Origin: Glandiceps talaboti
Taxonomy: Eukaryota > Hemichordata > Enteropneusta > Spengelidae
Assembly: GCF_964340395.1 (NCBI RefSeq)
Contig: NC_135557.1
Location: forward strand, 15,529,867-15,593,866
DNA length: 64,000 nt
Direction of reading: 5' to 3'
The notes below the pieces were generated by a model. That model had not been told where the DNA came from and ran no database searches. It saw only the letters and a list, made by a program, of their open reading frames with translations. Below are positions 1-18,659 of this stretch, piece by piece; position 1 is the stretch's first letter; every line of letters starts with the position of its first letter. The position numbers and the translations under genes are program-made.

Positions 1-271
1 AAGAAAATAAAGTTTCAATTTGATTAAAATGTTTCAAAATACACTTGTATCCTGTCTTCATCATTTTGATCTATACAGCTGTATGGAGAACCAAAGCTGC
101 AGTATACATGTACATGCTGATATTGTTAACTCCAGTGGCCAAAATATAGACTGTCATTGGATACATGGAGAGCAATGACTGGACTTCACAACACGATTCA
201 ATTAAATATTACAATTATCATGTGTACTTTATGAGTTACACATGTATTATCCTATATCCTGTATGTATTAT

Positions 272-272
<1 letters not shown>

Positions 273-356
<84 letters not shown>
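273..356. repeat. (TA)n microsatellite
   Basis: About 80 bases of uninterrupted TA dinucleotides. The apparent Ile-Tyr repeat reading frame across it is an artefact. Confidence 0.95.
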
Positions 357-359
<3 letters not shown>

Positions 360-533
360 TAACATTAATTAATTGATACTCATTCAAGAATGATTGACTG
401 TGGATGCTACCTCCTGTAAAGTATCAATATCGGACCTTCTATATTTCTGAATTGAGTTGTGAAGTCCTGTCATTACTCTCCAGGCTAAGTATGCAATGGC
501 AGTGTTATTTTTGTTCTGACCACTGAAGTTATC

Positions 534-567
534 AGCATGCATAGAGCAGCTTTGCTCTATGCATGCT
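534..567. repeat. perfect short hairpin
   Basis: A 15-bp perfect inverted repeat (arm AGCATGCATAGAGCA) flanks a four-base GCTT loop. It could be a foldback remnant. Nothing nearby suggests an RNA gene or a terminator role. Confidence 0.6.
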
Positions 568-904
568 CAAAGCTGTACTGTTCAAAGTGATGGTGAAGAC
601 AGGCTACAACAGTGTTAGGACCATGACTTTCTGTGCCATTTTCACCCATGATTTCCTGTTCATTTATTAGATAATTATCTTGTCATGGCACACCCTCGCT
701 ACATGCCAAACAACTGAACTGACATTTTGGGCAAGATAAAAAATGTGATGAAATCAAATCAAATCATATTACATTGTTCAGTTGGCAAATCATATTCAAT
801 TGGTAAATCATAATCTACCAGTTCATCTTTAGCTGCATTGATGCATTCTCTATAGTAAGCTCTGCCTGATGATTCATTAATGTGTGTTGTCAGGACACAG
901 CATG

Positions 905-1650
905 CTTTTCCCCTTCAGTGTGTACATTGAACACTTTTTCTCAAAAGTCTGCACATCTATTACAAACATAATATTTTGGAAATTGCACATGAGGACAAAT
1001 CTGATGCCATACAAGTCGAAAACTGCCATATCCAAATGGTCTCAGCTATGCTTCATCACAAGCAGTACAGTGCAGGGCATGTATAGTTTTATAATTTTCT
1101 GAAGCTGGTACATGCACTGGTGGTTTGTTATCTGTACCTCTCGGTGCTGCTAGCTGTGGAAGTCCATGGTTTTCAGCATACCGAAGTGTAAATTCAATAC
1201 AGTGTTTAACTTGTTCGTATGTTAAAGTGGCCACATGGATGAGGTTTGGGTATTTATTTTTGATTTTTTAATTTATAAAACAATTTTATCATGGCTTCCT
1301 ACTTCAAATAAAGCAATGTGATACAACATATACCAAGCCCTTGTTTGTAGTTCAATGAATTGCAAAAGCATGATAAATGTGTAAAATGTTTGTTATTGTA
1401 CGTACAATAACAAACATTCTTACATATTTGTTGGCTTTTTGCAACGTATTAAGTGACAAACATAGACTGAGACAATGTTGTTTCACTTTTAGTTTTCAAG
1501 TAGGATGCTATGATAAAATTGTTTTATCAATTAAAAATCCAAAATAAATACCCAATCCTCATCCATATGGCCACTTTAAGGCATGCTTTGGATGTTTATC
1601 TGTGTTTCCATGAATGCGTGGGACTGGACCAGTTTGTCCCATATCATATA
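905..1650 (-). pseudogene. decayed transposase-like gene, split by a foldback element
   Basis: Read on the minus strand, about 1650-1580 joins in frame to 1221-905 once the 350-bp insertion at 1226-1575 and one TTAA copy are ignored. The join reads KHALTYEQVK. The composition is clearly protein-like, with AENHGLPQLAAPRG, then PPVHVPASENY, then YGSFRLVWHQICPH and a CNRC pair. From memory this resembles the N-terminal half of an uncharacterised transposase-like family widespread in aquatic invertebrates; I cannot name the superfamily. In-frame stops follow CDEA and CADF, so it is not functional. No promoter or splice structure was recognised. The coding character is well supported, the family assignment is not. 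Confidence 0.6.
1226..1575. mobile_element. foldback MITE with TTAA target-site duplication
   Basis: A 350-bp non-coding element flanked by TTAA at 1222-1225 and 1576-1579. Its terminal inverted repeats run about 83 bp, starting AGTGGCCACATGGATGAG on the left and its near-perfect complement on the right. The centre holds a 34-bp perfect palindrome (1385-1418). TTAA duplications are typical of the piggyBac and Kolobok superfamilies, so it is probably a non-autonomous member of one of them. It sits inside a transposase-like reading frame, and removing it with one TTAA restores that frame, which independently supports the boundaries. Confidence 0.85.
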
Positions 1651-1699
1651 TATGTCATGATATGTGAATATTGAATTGCAGCATAATTTCCTTTAGAAT

Positions 1700-2927
1700 A
1701 TGTAAAAAGGCATGTAACGAATGTAACGCAAATCTTAACTTTTGTCACGCTCAGACTTATTTGTACCTTTCTACTGCTATCAACTTACACACGACAAAAT
1801 ATCAACTCGGTAACATAGTCAACTTTGTCATTTTGTAAATAAGTTGTAGTGCATGTGACATGTGCACAGTCATGTATGTTTGGAAAGGTTTCTGGGAAAA
1901 AAACCTTGTGACTACTCAAGATCAAATTTACCACAAATTCTTTGTCTTGACAAATACAAGAAGTGTGATGAGGAGGACATCAGGGCATTAGTGATGTCAT
2001 CACAAGAATTTTTCCCATAAACCCTTGCAGGTAATGTCCAAAATAGATGAACACATATCAAGTGCAGTGGAACTTCTTTACACTATTTCAGAGTTGAGGA
2101 TACAAATCCTGAGGTGCTATGTCATGAAGTAGAACGATCGTGGTATATAATCTATATTTTCTGTTCAAATAATCGAGATCCAGTGTGTCCACTTACATTG
2201 TTGGTAAAGGTATTCAAGAAATATTGAAAATATTATTGAAGTCCCTTTTAATGTAGTCACCAAACCTGTTAAGCAGCATCTATAACCCTAAATGTAGCAA
2301 TGATGACATAAGAAAATGTCGCCAATTTGGCTGCTATTTTGTGCACATTAAACCTGACAATGAACTGCTCATTAATCGATGCTGTATAAATGATTGTTTT
2401 AAACATTGGCTGAATATATGAAACAAGGTGATAAATCGAGCAAACGAAAGGCTTGTTTAATGTAACTACTATACTATACTTTCCATATAATATCAATTAA
2501 GCCCTATCATTGTAATGACGCTTATCGACGCAGCTACAGAAATATCCCTTATTGTTGCCATTCTGAAAAATATAACTATTTATAGTGATTCATTTACTAG
2601 TGTTAGTGAATTCGGTGGATTCTGACATTACAGGTGCACAAGCTGAATTTATAAGTTTTTTGGGATGAGATGTATGCTGTGTATTTAAAAGTCACTCGTA
2701 GTATTCTAGAGCTGCTGTTGTTGACGTCGGTGAGGGCGTTACCTAAGATTTAGTTTGTCAATTGTGACATTGACAAACTTGAAAAGATGTGTCAGTTACA
2801 GTTGATGGCACTCGTGAGGGCGCTTGTCTCAGTTGTGTACTTCCGTGTGGGTGCCTTAGTTGTTGATGTAGTTAGACATGTTGCTTGAGGTGTTAATATT
2901 GATATCAGTGAGGGTGCTGTTCCTGAT
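1700..2927. other. intergenic, no gene recognised
   Basis: About 1.2 kb with no domain-like reading frame. A short coding-like stretch near 1915-2018 (plus strand, containing CDEEDIRALVMSSQEF before a stop) could not be linked to any family. Around 2700-2930 there is loosely repeated GTGAGGGTG-type sequence running into the trinucleotide repeat that follows. Confidence 0.5.
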
Positions 2928-2947
2928 GTTGTTGTTGCTGCTGCTGC

Positions 2948-3029
<82 letters not shown>
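2928..3029. repeat. (TTG)n(GAT)n compound trinucleotide repeat
   Basis: A TTG/CTG tract passes directly into a GAT tract. Simple repeat with no coding role evident. Confidence 0.9.
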
Positions 3030-3089
3030 ATAGAGGTGACACTGTTCTTAATGAGTGCCTAAATTTGAAATGTATACTAGATGCATATT

Positions 3090-3400
3090 AAGATATATTA
3101 TACAATGCATGAGCCGAAAACATGCAATTTATACCCCTGTCGATCTACGTCACGTCAACGCACGTCTATGTCACGACAACGCGTGTCTACGTCATCACTG
3201 ATTCTGCTGTGTTCGAAATATGTGTCAAAACTTTCAAAATTACCATTACTTTCCCAGATTTTTCTTTGATATCACTGGCGGTGGTATAATTATGTTATTC
3301 TCTAATATGTTTCTTCTTTCAGCCGGATAATACTCGTGACCCGAGGGTTTGTCAACACTCGTCTAGCGACTCGTAGTGACAAAGACCTCTTATGCAACTC
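3090..3400. repeat. dispersed repeat R1, orientation opposite to array copies
   Basis: The segment matches the reverse complement of 15214-15480 and its counterparts in the later units. Shared blocks include the tract around CTGCTGTGTTCGAA, AAATTACCATTACTTTCCC, and the CGTCTAGCGACTCG end. It carries no coding capacity and is probably a non-autonomous transposon or an ancient duplicated fragment. Confidence 0.7.
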
Positions 3401-3529
3401 ATATTTTCCTTGGCTGAACTAAGAAAAATATTGGGAATAACATCTAATTGTTCACCGATATTTGTCTTTGTTCTGGCATAAACGTTGGAGAGCAGAAAAT
3501 ATGAGTAAAATATTTAAAATATTTTCTGT

Positions 3530-3689
3530 TAATGTATGTACAATAAAGAAGATTGTACACGTTTATTAGCCTTCTACAATATATTGAGTTACAAGTACAG
3601 ACTTGTCTTATGTTTTTCCCATTGATTTTTCAAGTTGGAAGCCTTGACAGAACTGTTTTATTCATCAAAAATCAAAAATCAATACCACT
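3530..3689. mobile_element. half copy of the TTAA foldback MITE
   Basis: Similar to the centre and right arm of the element at 1226-1575: the palindromic GTATGTACAATA centre, an AGTTACAAGTACAGACT-type middle, then the right arm with TTTTATTCATCAAAAATC. It ends ..CCACT followed by TTAA at 3690-3693. The outer CATCCATATGG block is missing and no matching left arm was found. Confidence 0.6.
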
Positions 3690-3699
3690 TTAAAGAATC

Positions 3700-4584
3700 C
3701 GAAAATCCATTTAACAGTTACTTTGGGTGAGCGTTCAAGGTGAAAGCATGTTAGTTCTTTTAGTTTATTATATTTTTAAATACATTTTGTCAGCTACCCT
3801 CGATTTTAGTAAACTACGTATACGAGACACAGATATAAAAACAAAATGATTTGTAACCCATGTTAGGGCGTCGATGATAGACCGCTTCCTAGTTCAAAGA
3901 ATCAGTAATTTCTAAATGCGACTTTGTGAGTTTTGTCAAGTTTTCTTCTGTTTATTATGTTTCATTTTCAATAAATGCTAGCACTAACAACAGAATGAAT
4001 TGTGTCATCACGCAATGATTTCTAAGTAAATGTTGCTACGTCTTTATCCAAAACCAAGATAAAAAATCGTTTACGAATTCAAGTACGAAAATGGGGTTGA
4101 CAAGTAGCAGCTGTTGATGAATAAAAATTATTGGAATTATAACACACCTTTGGGCTTCTTTTTTTAAATCTAAGACTGGCGCAAAATAACAAAAAGGGTC
4201 CCTTTTTAATGTCCCTCTACAGTAAACGGTTATTGAATTGTATTGATCTGAACAATGCTATGGAGGAAATTTCTGGAAATAAAACATCATTGCTTTTAAG
4301 GAATCAATTTAGCAATACCGAACCTTTATTCAAAGCAGGAAGAATAAACGAATACTCAAACTCTAATGACACATTATTTATCAATTCTACTTTCAAGGGT
4401 TTGTCTAAGTTACGGTTCTCAACTATTTGTATTCCAAACAAAGATTGAAAGTAAATAAATAAAGGCAGCCTGGAGAAAATATATCAATAGAGCAAATACA
4501 TAACATACATTACTTGCAGGGACTCTTTTAAGTTGGGATCCCGATCGGAAAATCGAGAAAAATTAGAAGAATAAAACACGACAG
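3700..4584. other. intergenic upstream of gene 1
   Basis: Contains an isolated 79-codon open frame on the plus strand at 4209-4448 (starts MSLYSKRLLNC, hydrophilic, no motif recognised) that I cannot call a gene. The promoter of gene 1 should lie in this interval if 4585 is the start, but no clear TATA box could be placed. Confidence 0.4.
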
Positions 4585-12564
<7,980 letters not shown>

Positions 12565-12836
12565 TTAAATAATGTAAAGATCAGAGTAAATCTACCATTA
12601 GTTGCTCATAAAAAGGTCGAAAAAGGGTCAAAAATCGGCTTCTTCAAACTAATTTTTCTTCTTTCAATTATTCATTAGAACCATTCATGTAGTGTTGCAC
12701 CCAGAAAATTATTAAAAAGGAACTTCTTCTCACTGTATAAGGATTACCCATGACATTTTCAATATTCAAAACATTTCAATACCGTAAACACCCACCTCCC
12801 TATGTAATGCCTTGCAAATCTTTCTACATACCTACC

Positions 12837-12892
<56 letters not shown>
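12565..12892. other. gene 1 3' flank ending in (CA)n
   Basis: Non-coding and AT-rich, the likely 3'UTR. A (CA)n tract at about 12840-12892 abuts the first base of the tandem array. The nearest perfect AATAAA on the plus strand (about 12953) is already inside array unit 1. Confidence 0.6.
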
Positions 12893-12897
<5 letters not shown>

Positions 12898-13007
12898 ACA
12901 CTGTATTAGTTATAGTGACTTTCATTTTATTGCACAGCTGACTAACCCTTCACAATAAATACACAAAAACGAAAGCAGAATTGTTCAGCCAAATGACCTG
13001 GGATGGC

Positions 13008-13054
13008 GCTGTTGTCGTCGTCGTTATTGCTACTGCTATACTGCTGCTGCTGCT

Positions 13055-13085
<31 letters not shown>

Positions 13086-13094
13086 TTGGTGGTG
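13008..13094. repeat. (CTG/TTG)n trinucleotide repeat, unit 1
   Basis: Interrupted CTG and TTG units just inside the unit start. Present with different lengths in units 2-4 (near 26700, 40578 and 54487). Confidence 0.9.
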
Positions 13095-14376
13095 GTGCTT
13101 TATGTTTTTTTTTGTGTTTTTTTTAAATAAATACCAATTAGAACCATCAATTAAACCTCATAGTCTGATTAGATTAACGGGTAATTTTTTATTGCACTGA
13201 CGGAATCAAATTTTTGATAATTCATAATTTCTTCAATAACCGACGTTGCCGTATTCACATCAAAATGGTAGAAGTCTAGACTCTATCCTGTGTGAAAGAA
13301 GATTGAAATATGTGTCATTTATGTAGGATATCTGACATAAGTATGCTATAGGAACACAATATGCCATGCCATGCCATGGTTTTGGGTGGTAGTAACCGTA
13401 TTTTTAATTATCAAATTATCAAAACGCACACAGTGAAAATAAGAATACCAACACCTGTAGATGATTTTCAATGGTGTCATGAAACGCGTAGTTCAATTAT
13501 GGGAAGGAATAGTCGCACAATGTCACACTCATTAACATGTTCGTTTGGGGGTGGAGGGGATCTGGTGTCAATGCAATTGCTGAACTTCATTTTTGCACTT
13601 CTAATGAAATTGCGAAATCTGTCACGCCTTCACTGATAACAGGTTCTGTATTTACTAATGAGATGTTAGTAAGTTGATCAAAATTAACTTCTAAATGTGA
13701 TGTACAATGCTGTGTTTTTAGTAATTTAATGTGTTTACAATCACGTTTTTTATATTATAGATCGATCGTAGTGGTGGTGCGATTGCTAGAGTTGTCATCA
13801 TGGTTTTCATTAATTCATATATAAACGTGTTGATGTCGCACTTGTGATCGTTTGTTTTGGGAAGGGGGAGGGGTTTGTCTTGAACTTAAACTTGTGCGAC
13901 ATTGTGCGATTGTCCCAAGGGGATTTGGTGACATTACATTCTTGTGTATGCTATACAGTAATTACATATCTAAACGCTGAAATTACGAATTTCTTCTCTT
14001 AGCCTTGAGAGATACACAAACCTGTGACGTGTATTCACTTGCTGGAGTAAAATTTAATTATTTGCAGCTCTAGAACTATTTGCAATGACTCTCACAAACG
14101 GATCTAAATAGAACTATTAACAACTGATAAAACTTTTAAGTCCCTCTCTCAGAAACGATTTACTACTTGAAAATAACCTTGCACTTGGAACCACATTTTT
14201 AGTTCCAAAGATCGTCAAGAGAAAATTGAATGAATTTCATAATATGAAATAATCCAGATAAGTATATTGCAATTAAGATCATGACATTTTCACCTGAAGT
14301 AAAACGGAACACAAAATTCCTTGTATTCAAATTTGTCAGGCCAAAAGTAGTGCCATTAGCCTTTACAACTGTTGAC
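13095..14376. other. unit 1 spacer downstream of the lectin gene
   Basis: No gene recognised. On the minus strand it is the 3' side of the lectin gene, and AATAAA- and ATTAAA-type signals near 13187 and 14053 could serve polyadenylation. A minus-strand open frame (14418-14199), identical at protein level in all four units, overlaps the lectin gene end and is discussed among the findings. Confidence 0.5.
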
Positions 14377-16811
14377 TCAAGTGTTCTGTAAGACTGCATT
14401 ATCACACTATTAATTATCAATTAAAAGATTTGCTGTGCAATCAGTTTACAGCTTATTGTGTATTGGCATACAAACAACAATTATTTTTTAAATGCCTACC
14501 TTCACAAATAGCATTTTTACCATAACTACATGGGGTATCATCCATAAGCAAGTCTCTTGAGGCCCTTTGAAAAAAAAAGACAATTTTATATTTCTCATCA
14601 CCAAAACCTCATCTTCACCATGTATATCGAGTAATAGGTTGTTTGTGATATCATATTACGAATGCTTTGTATTATTCTTAATCATGTTATTTTGCTTGGC
14701 TTGAAGAAAGCTTCAATAAATATCTGGGCGAGGAAAAATGGTAGATAATATTATATACCTTAATGTTACGTAACGTTAATGTCAGGTGACAACCCCTATC
14801 CAGGAACCCCATATTAAAACCCCGTATATGAATTACACTCGGTTACCCAGATTCTCGCCGCAGGGGACTCTGCCAACTATACTTCTTATCTGGGTGGTAG
14901 AAGAGACCCCAGTGGGGAGAGTCTGGGTAACCGAGACTATACAGGAATGAAAACTGCAATAAAACCGGTTGTTATTGCGCGCTTAAAACTGTTAGCATGC
15001 ACAAGTGCTAATAGTAGTTTGAGACAAGGGTTACATGTATATTTAATTCCAATATATAGCTTAATTCTTGGTATCAATTTATTTCCCCGCTAAATGGGTC
15101 AGCAATGGGTCATTTTACATAGCTTGGACTCTAATTTTATTAAAGAGACACTTATTAAGATCATACACATTGGTAAAGGGAACATGGACAATTATAGCAG
15201 ATACCCAAAATAATTAGATGTTTATGTCAGCACCAGTCGCTAGACGAGTAGTGACAACCCTTTGACAGGTCACGAGTAGTTTCCGGCTGAATGAAGCAAA
15301 ATATTGGAGATTAAGATAATTATACCACCGCCTGTAATATCGCAGAAAAATCAGGGAAAGTAATGGCAATTTTGAAAATTTTGACTCATTTCGAACACAG
15401 CAGAACCAGTGACGTAGACACGTGTTTTTGTGACATAGACGAGCATATATTGTCGTGACATAGAATGACCAGAGTATGTATTCCATGAACTTATCTTAAA
15501 CCTGTAAGACCCAAAAGATTTATAAAAGCTAGGAAATTTGCGGACTGTATCTCATCTAACATTGTTGAACAAAGAGTTACTAACAACTCAAAGTGGTTTG
15601 AAATTGACAATTGCAAAACTGCTCAATACAAATAGTCATTCTTTGTGAAAACACTAGTAGACTGGAACCATCTGGACAATAGTACTGTGTGCGCTAAATC
15701 TTGTGACGCCTTTAAAATGGCACTCACTGTCAAAAACCAATCTGACTAAATACTCTCCCCCGGTGTATTATTCTTTAGCCAGGCCCTACACCGTAACTAT
15801 ACAGATACATTTGTTGTTCAACTGGACTCGTGCATGATATCATCATCAACGATATACTCGTAGATTTCAGTAAATCGTGATGTTTCCTTGAATAATTTTT
15901 TTACCAGACTAAACCAAAACAATTCAATGATTTAGTTTTAGTCTTGGACTCCAACGTCAGTAAAACAACACATTTCTGAAATTATTTCAGCGGGAAACTG
16001 AAATGGTAGTAAAAACATTCATCACAAAGTTTCCTTTATTTCGATGGATGAGATGAATAATTTTAGCATGCGCAGTGATAGGATACATACCACAGTTGGA
16101 CGCATTGACCACTTCCATCAGGTTGACCACATACAAAGTTGTTGTATGGCAAAAGTGTCCCATCATTGGCCTCAAGGAAACCATTATCGCCTGTCTTTGC
16201 ATCAATCCAGAATTCTTTCCCGGAAAGTCCCTGAGAATCAATGTATGCCAGCATGGAATCAAATTCACATCCCGTGGTTATTCTGGCAAGGTACAGTCCT
16301 TTATTTTGGCAGGCATCCACTGCATCAGCCATGTTAAAACCACCGGATATAATTGTGAAGTCTACAGGAAAAGCAATTAAAATAAGAATAGTAACTTGTA
16401 CTTGTGCTATTGCGGGTAAGTTGCGGGTAGGTTTAAATACATGTATTGATTGGTTATTTTTTCAGACTTAATATATAGCCATACTCATTTAGTTGAGTTG
16501 ATACCAAAATGACATTAGAGGTGCACATTGTGGTTAATCAAATCAAAACAAAAACAATAAGGTTGTAATATGAACTCTGTAATAAGCTTATATATATTAT
16601 TGGCAATACCAAGCTTAATTACGACTAGAGGAAATTTTAGTATCGAACAGTGGATGTTTATCGAGCCATGCCTCAACAGACGATACTCAAGAGTACTTAT
16701 CTTGAATATACCGTGTATGGGAATATACCAGTTAATGTCAAAAGAAGGTTTACCTGCATGTGCCATGGCACAAGACAGTAGTGCCCCGAGAAATGCGACG
16801 CGGATCATCAT
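14377..16811 (-). CDS. array lectin copy 1: small secreted C-type lectin (Tyr43)
   Basis: Minus-strand exons 16811-16754, 16361-16091, 14564-14500 and probably 14393-14377 total 411 bases, 136 codons plus stop. Splice sites: GCAG|GTAAAC; TTCCTGTAG|AC with GTG|GTATGT; TTTCAAAG|G with GAAG|GTAGGC; ATGCAG|TC. Exon 1 is a signal peptide (MMIRVAFLGALLSCAMAHA). Exons 2-3 form one CTLD: MADAVDACQ, LARITT, EFWIDAK, LEANDGT, NNFVCGQPDG, QCVQLWAS, then MDDTPC and NAICE. QPD at residues 99-101 is the galactose-type sugar motif; MDD stands where WND is usual, keeping the acidic Ca2+ ligand. Family members are secreted, Ca2+-dependent galactose or GalNAc binders in immunity or mucus. The last exon (tail V-L-Q-N-T) is the least certain part. 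This is the only copy with Tyr at residue 43. Confidence 0.8.
14838..14935. repeat. 98-nt hairpin in lectin intron 2, unit 1
   Basis: The arms begin CTCGGTTACCCAGA and end TCTGGGTAACCGAG, perfectly complementary, with weaker pairing continuing inward (about 36 positions with few mismatches). It is a foldback MITE or a structured RNA within the lectin intron, conserved in all units. Confidence 0.65.
15214..15480. repeat. dispersed repeat R1, unit 1
   Basis: Inverted relative to the copy at 3090-3400. Lies in lectin intron 2. Confidence 0.7.
15508..15749 (+). pseudogene. non-LTR retrotransposon C-terminal tail, unit 1
   Basis: The plus frame reads SFFVKTLVDWNHLDNSTVCA then SCDAFKMA.. to a stop. 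The FF.RT..DWN.L......A.S..AF pattern is typical of LINE polyprotein ends. A stop lies just before SFF. It is antisense to the lectin gene, inside intron 2. Confidence 0.7.
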
Positions 16812-17131
16812 TTTGTATCTCGTTGATAAAAAATTACATATGAAATCTGTATATTAAAAAAAAGAAGCCAAACAAATGCAGTTAAGCCTATTTGCAAACA
16901 ATTGTAAGCTTATATTCAAAAGAACTAATGCTAAGAACTTGCACGAAATAAGTTATGTTGTACATATGAGCGTCAACATAGCATACACGTACAAAACTAC
17001 ACAAATGTTTGACAAATTTAATAACTTCTGATCACCGAACCGCCGATCTCATATTTCAGAAAAATTAAGGTAAGTTTTACCATCAATGTTGCACACTTTA
17101 TGAAGTTAACAACGTACTACGGTATACTCTT

Positions 17132-17208
17132 ACCTTTTTCTAGTTGTTCAGTCCGTGGCAGCCACGAGTCTATTGATGTGATTGCAAAATAATGAATCGA
17201 GTTATAAA
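17132..17208 (-). promoter_or_regulatory. lectin copy 1 TATA box and 5'UTR exon
   Basis: Minus-strand TTTATAA at 17208-17202 lies upstream of a short non-coding exon ending AAAAAG|GTAAGAG at 17134/17133. The matching acceptor TATACAG is just before 16846, 35 bases upstream of the ATG. This copy carries about 12 extra bases in the exon (GGCAGCCACGAG region on the plus strand) and a slightly different donor context from units 2-4. Confidence 0.5.
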
Positions 17209-17394
17209 GGACTGGGGGCTAAATTAAGACACCAGATATGATAATTTATGATCATAATTCACTGGTACTTGGATTTAATAATACTTTTATTTGCATTTTA
17301 AGACCCTGTTTGTCGTATACTTCACACACAACCCTTTCATGACCTTTACACGTTTGAGGGGTAATAAAATATCTTACGGGCTGGAAAACCTTAC

Positions 17395-17850
17395 GTATTT
17401 TCCCTTACCTATGTATACACTACATTTCAGTACCTGTTTATAGCATTGAAAGGTTATCCAGTGCCATCTGTTCTATATTGATGTCTCTTTCTTTTCCGGT
17501 ATTTATGCATCTGTTACATACCTTCAGATTAATCATTTCAGTGCCTGTGTATTGTATTACAAAGGTTATTGCTAATTGAAAAGCATTGCTGAAATGTTAC
17601 ATAGTTATAACCCATACCTCAGACTCATGAAGTAATTGTTTATCCAAGTTTCTTAATATATCGGTGTTGCCATAGATTCCATGTGATATTGAAACATTGA
17701 TTTAAATCATTTGAAATTTGACATCTTGCATGTTTTGCCTAAATAATTCCCCTGACTTATTGTTTCTCATTGATGAGTGTACTCTTCGTGTGTGTGTTTT
17801 GTGTTTCCAGGGTGATGATTATCCTTTTACCTATTCCAGATATAGTATAT
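17395..17850. repeat. direct repeat A, unit 1
   Basis: About 450 bp similar (roughly 80-85% by eye) to direct repeat B about 1.93 kb downstream. The most conserved block is CCTGTGTATTGTATTACAAAGG and what follows, to ACTCATGAAG. No LTR-type TG..CA ends were found. Confidence 0.65.
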
Positions 17851-18071
17851 TTTATGATTCTCAAACATTCAACTATATACGAATTATGAGTTTTGTTATG
17901 TACCAAATTATGTCGAATTTGATGTGTGCATTCTTATGATATGGTCAAATCACTAGGAATCATAAAGTATGCACATTACTTATTAATGTTCATTCGATGT
18001 TACCAAAATCTAATCAGTTCTTATGATCAGCATATGGAAGAATCGGTGCTGTAGTTTTGCGAATACTGTCA

Positions 18072-18078
<7 letters not shown>

Positions 18079-18142
<64 letters not shown>
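18079..18142. repeat. (ACAG)n microsatellite, unit 1
   Basis: Flanked by GCGAATACTGTCAACAGACG on the left and AAAAGCATAACAAACC on the right in every unit. Length and interruptions vary between units. Confidence 0.9.
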
Positions 18143-18144
<2 letters not shown>

Positions 18145-18413
18145 AGCATAACAAACCTTGCCCTTACGGGAGGTAATAACAAATAATTTCATGTATTTAT
18201 TATACAATTAGTGCGTTAGACACACAAACTTGCTCTATGTTGTTTCTCATAAAAGAGAGTCAAGGAACATTAAACCCAAAATAGTTATTTCTCATCCATA
18301 TGGCCACTTCAGCAGATACCACTTCTATTGTTATAATTCATTTCTTCCGGTGGCTATTACTCCAGTATATTTGTGATATACTTAGTTTATATTACCTAGC
18401 CTTTGATCCTTTC

Positions 18414-18522
<109 letters not shown>

Positions 18523-18659
18523 GTCTACCTTGTTTATATCATATTGATTTTGACATGGTGTGCATGAATGTCCTTTACATTTCAATGCAGTCTGGAATGC
18601 TGGTATAATTTCACTGGCATACCGTAGTTTACTGTGCACACATTGAATACATGGTGAAT

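Larger units (their letters stand above)
1..904. other. left flank without recognisable gene
   Basis: No reading frame here has domain-like content. The segment holds a long TA microsatellite and a short perfect hairpin, listed separately. Otherwise it is AT-rich sequence in which I see nothing that can be named. Confidence 0.6.

Noticed and set aside
165-362. Open frame ending in an Ile-Tyr run
   Set aside because: Translation of the TA microsatellite; the same applies to the Ile-Tyr/Cys-Val/His-Thr frames over the AT/GT tracts in each unit and to the Tyr-Val-Cys-Met frames over CATA.
4209-4448. 79-codon open frame upstream of gene 1
   Set aside because: No family resemblance, no splice or promoter support; kept only as a remark in the spacer entry.
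16044-16380. Plus-strand frames of 90-100 codons opposite the lectin exon 2
   Set aside because: Antisense shadows of the CTLD exon, which has the correct hallmarks and splice sites on the minus strand.
18079-18142. CRISPR-like array
   Set aside because: Uniform tetranucleotide repeat without spacers, in a eukaryotic setting.
18290-18310. Another copy of the TTAA MITE (CATCCATATGGCCACTT end)
   Set aside because: Only about 17 bases match the MITE terminus, with no TTAA and no arm partner.
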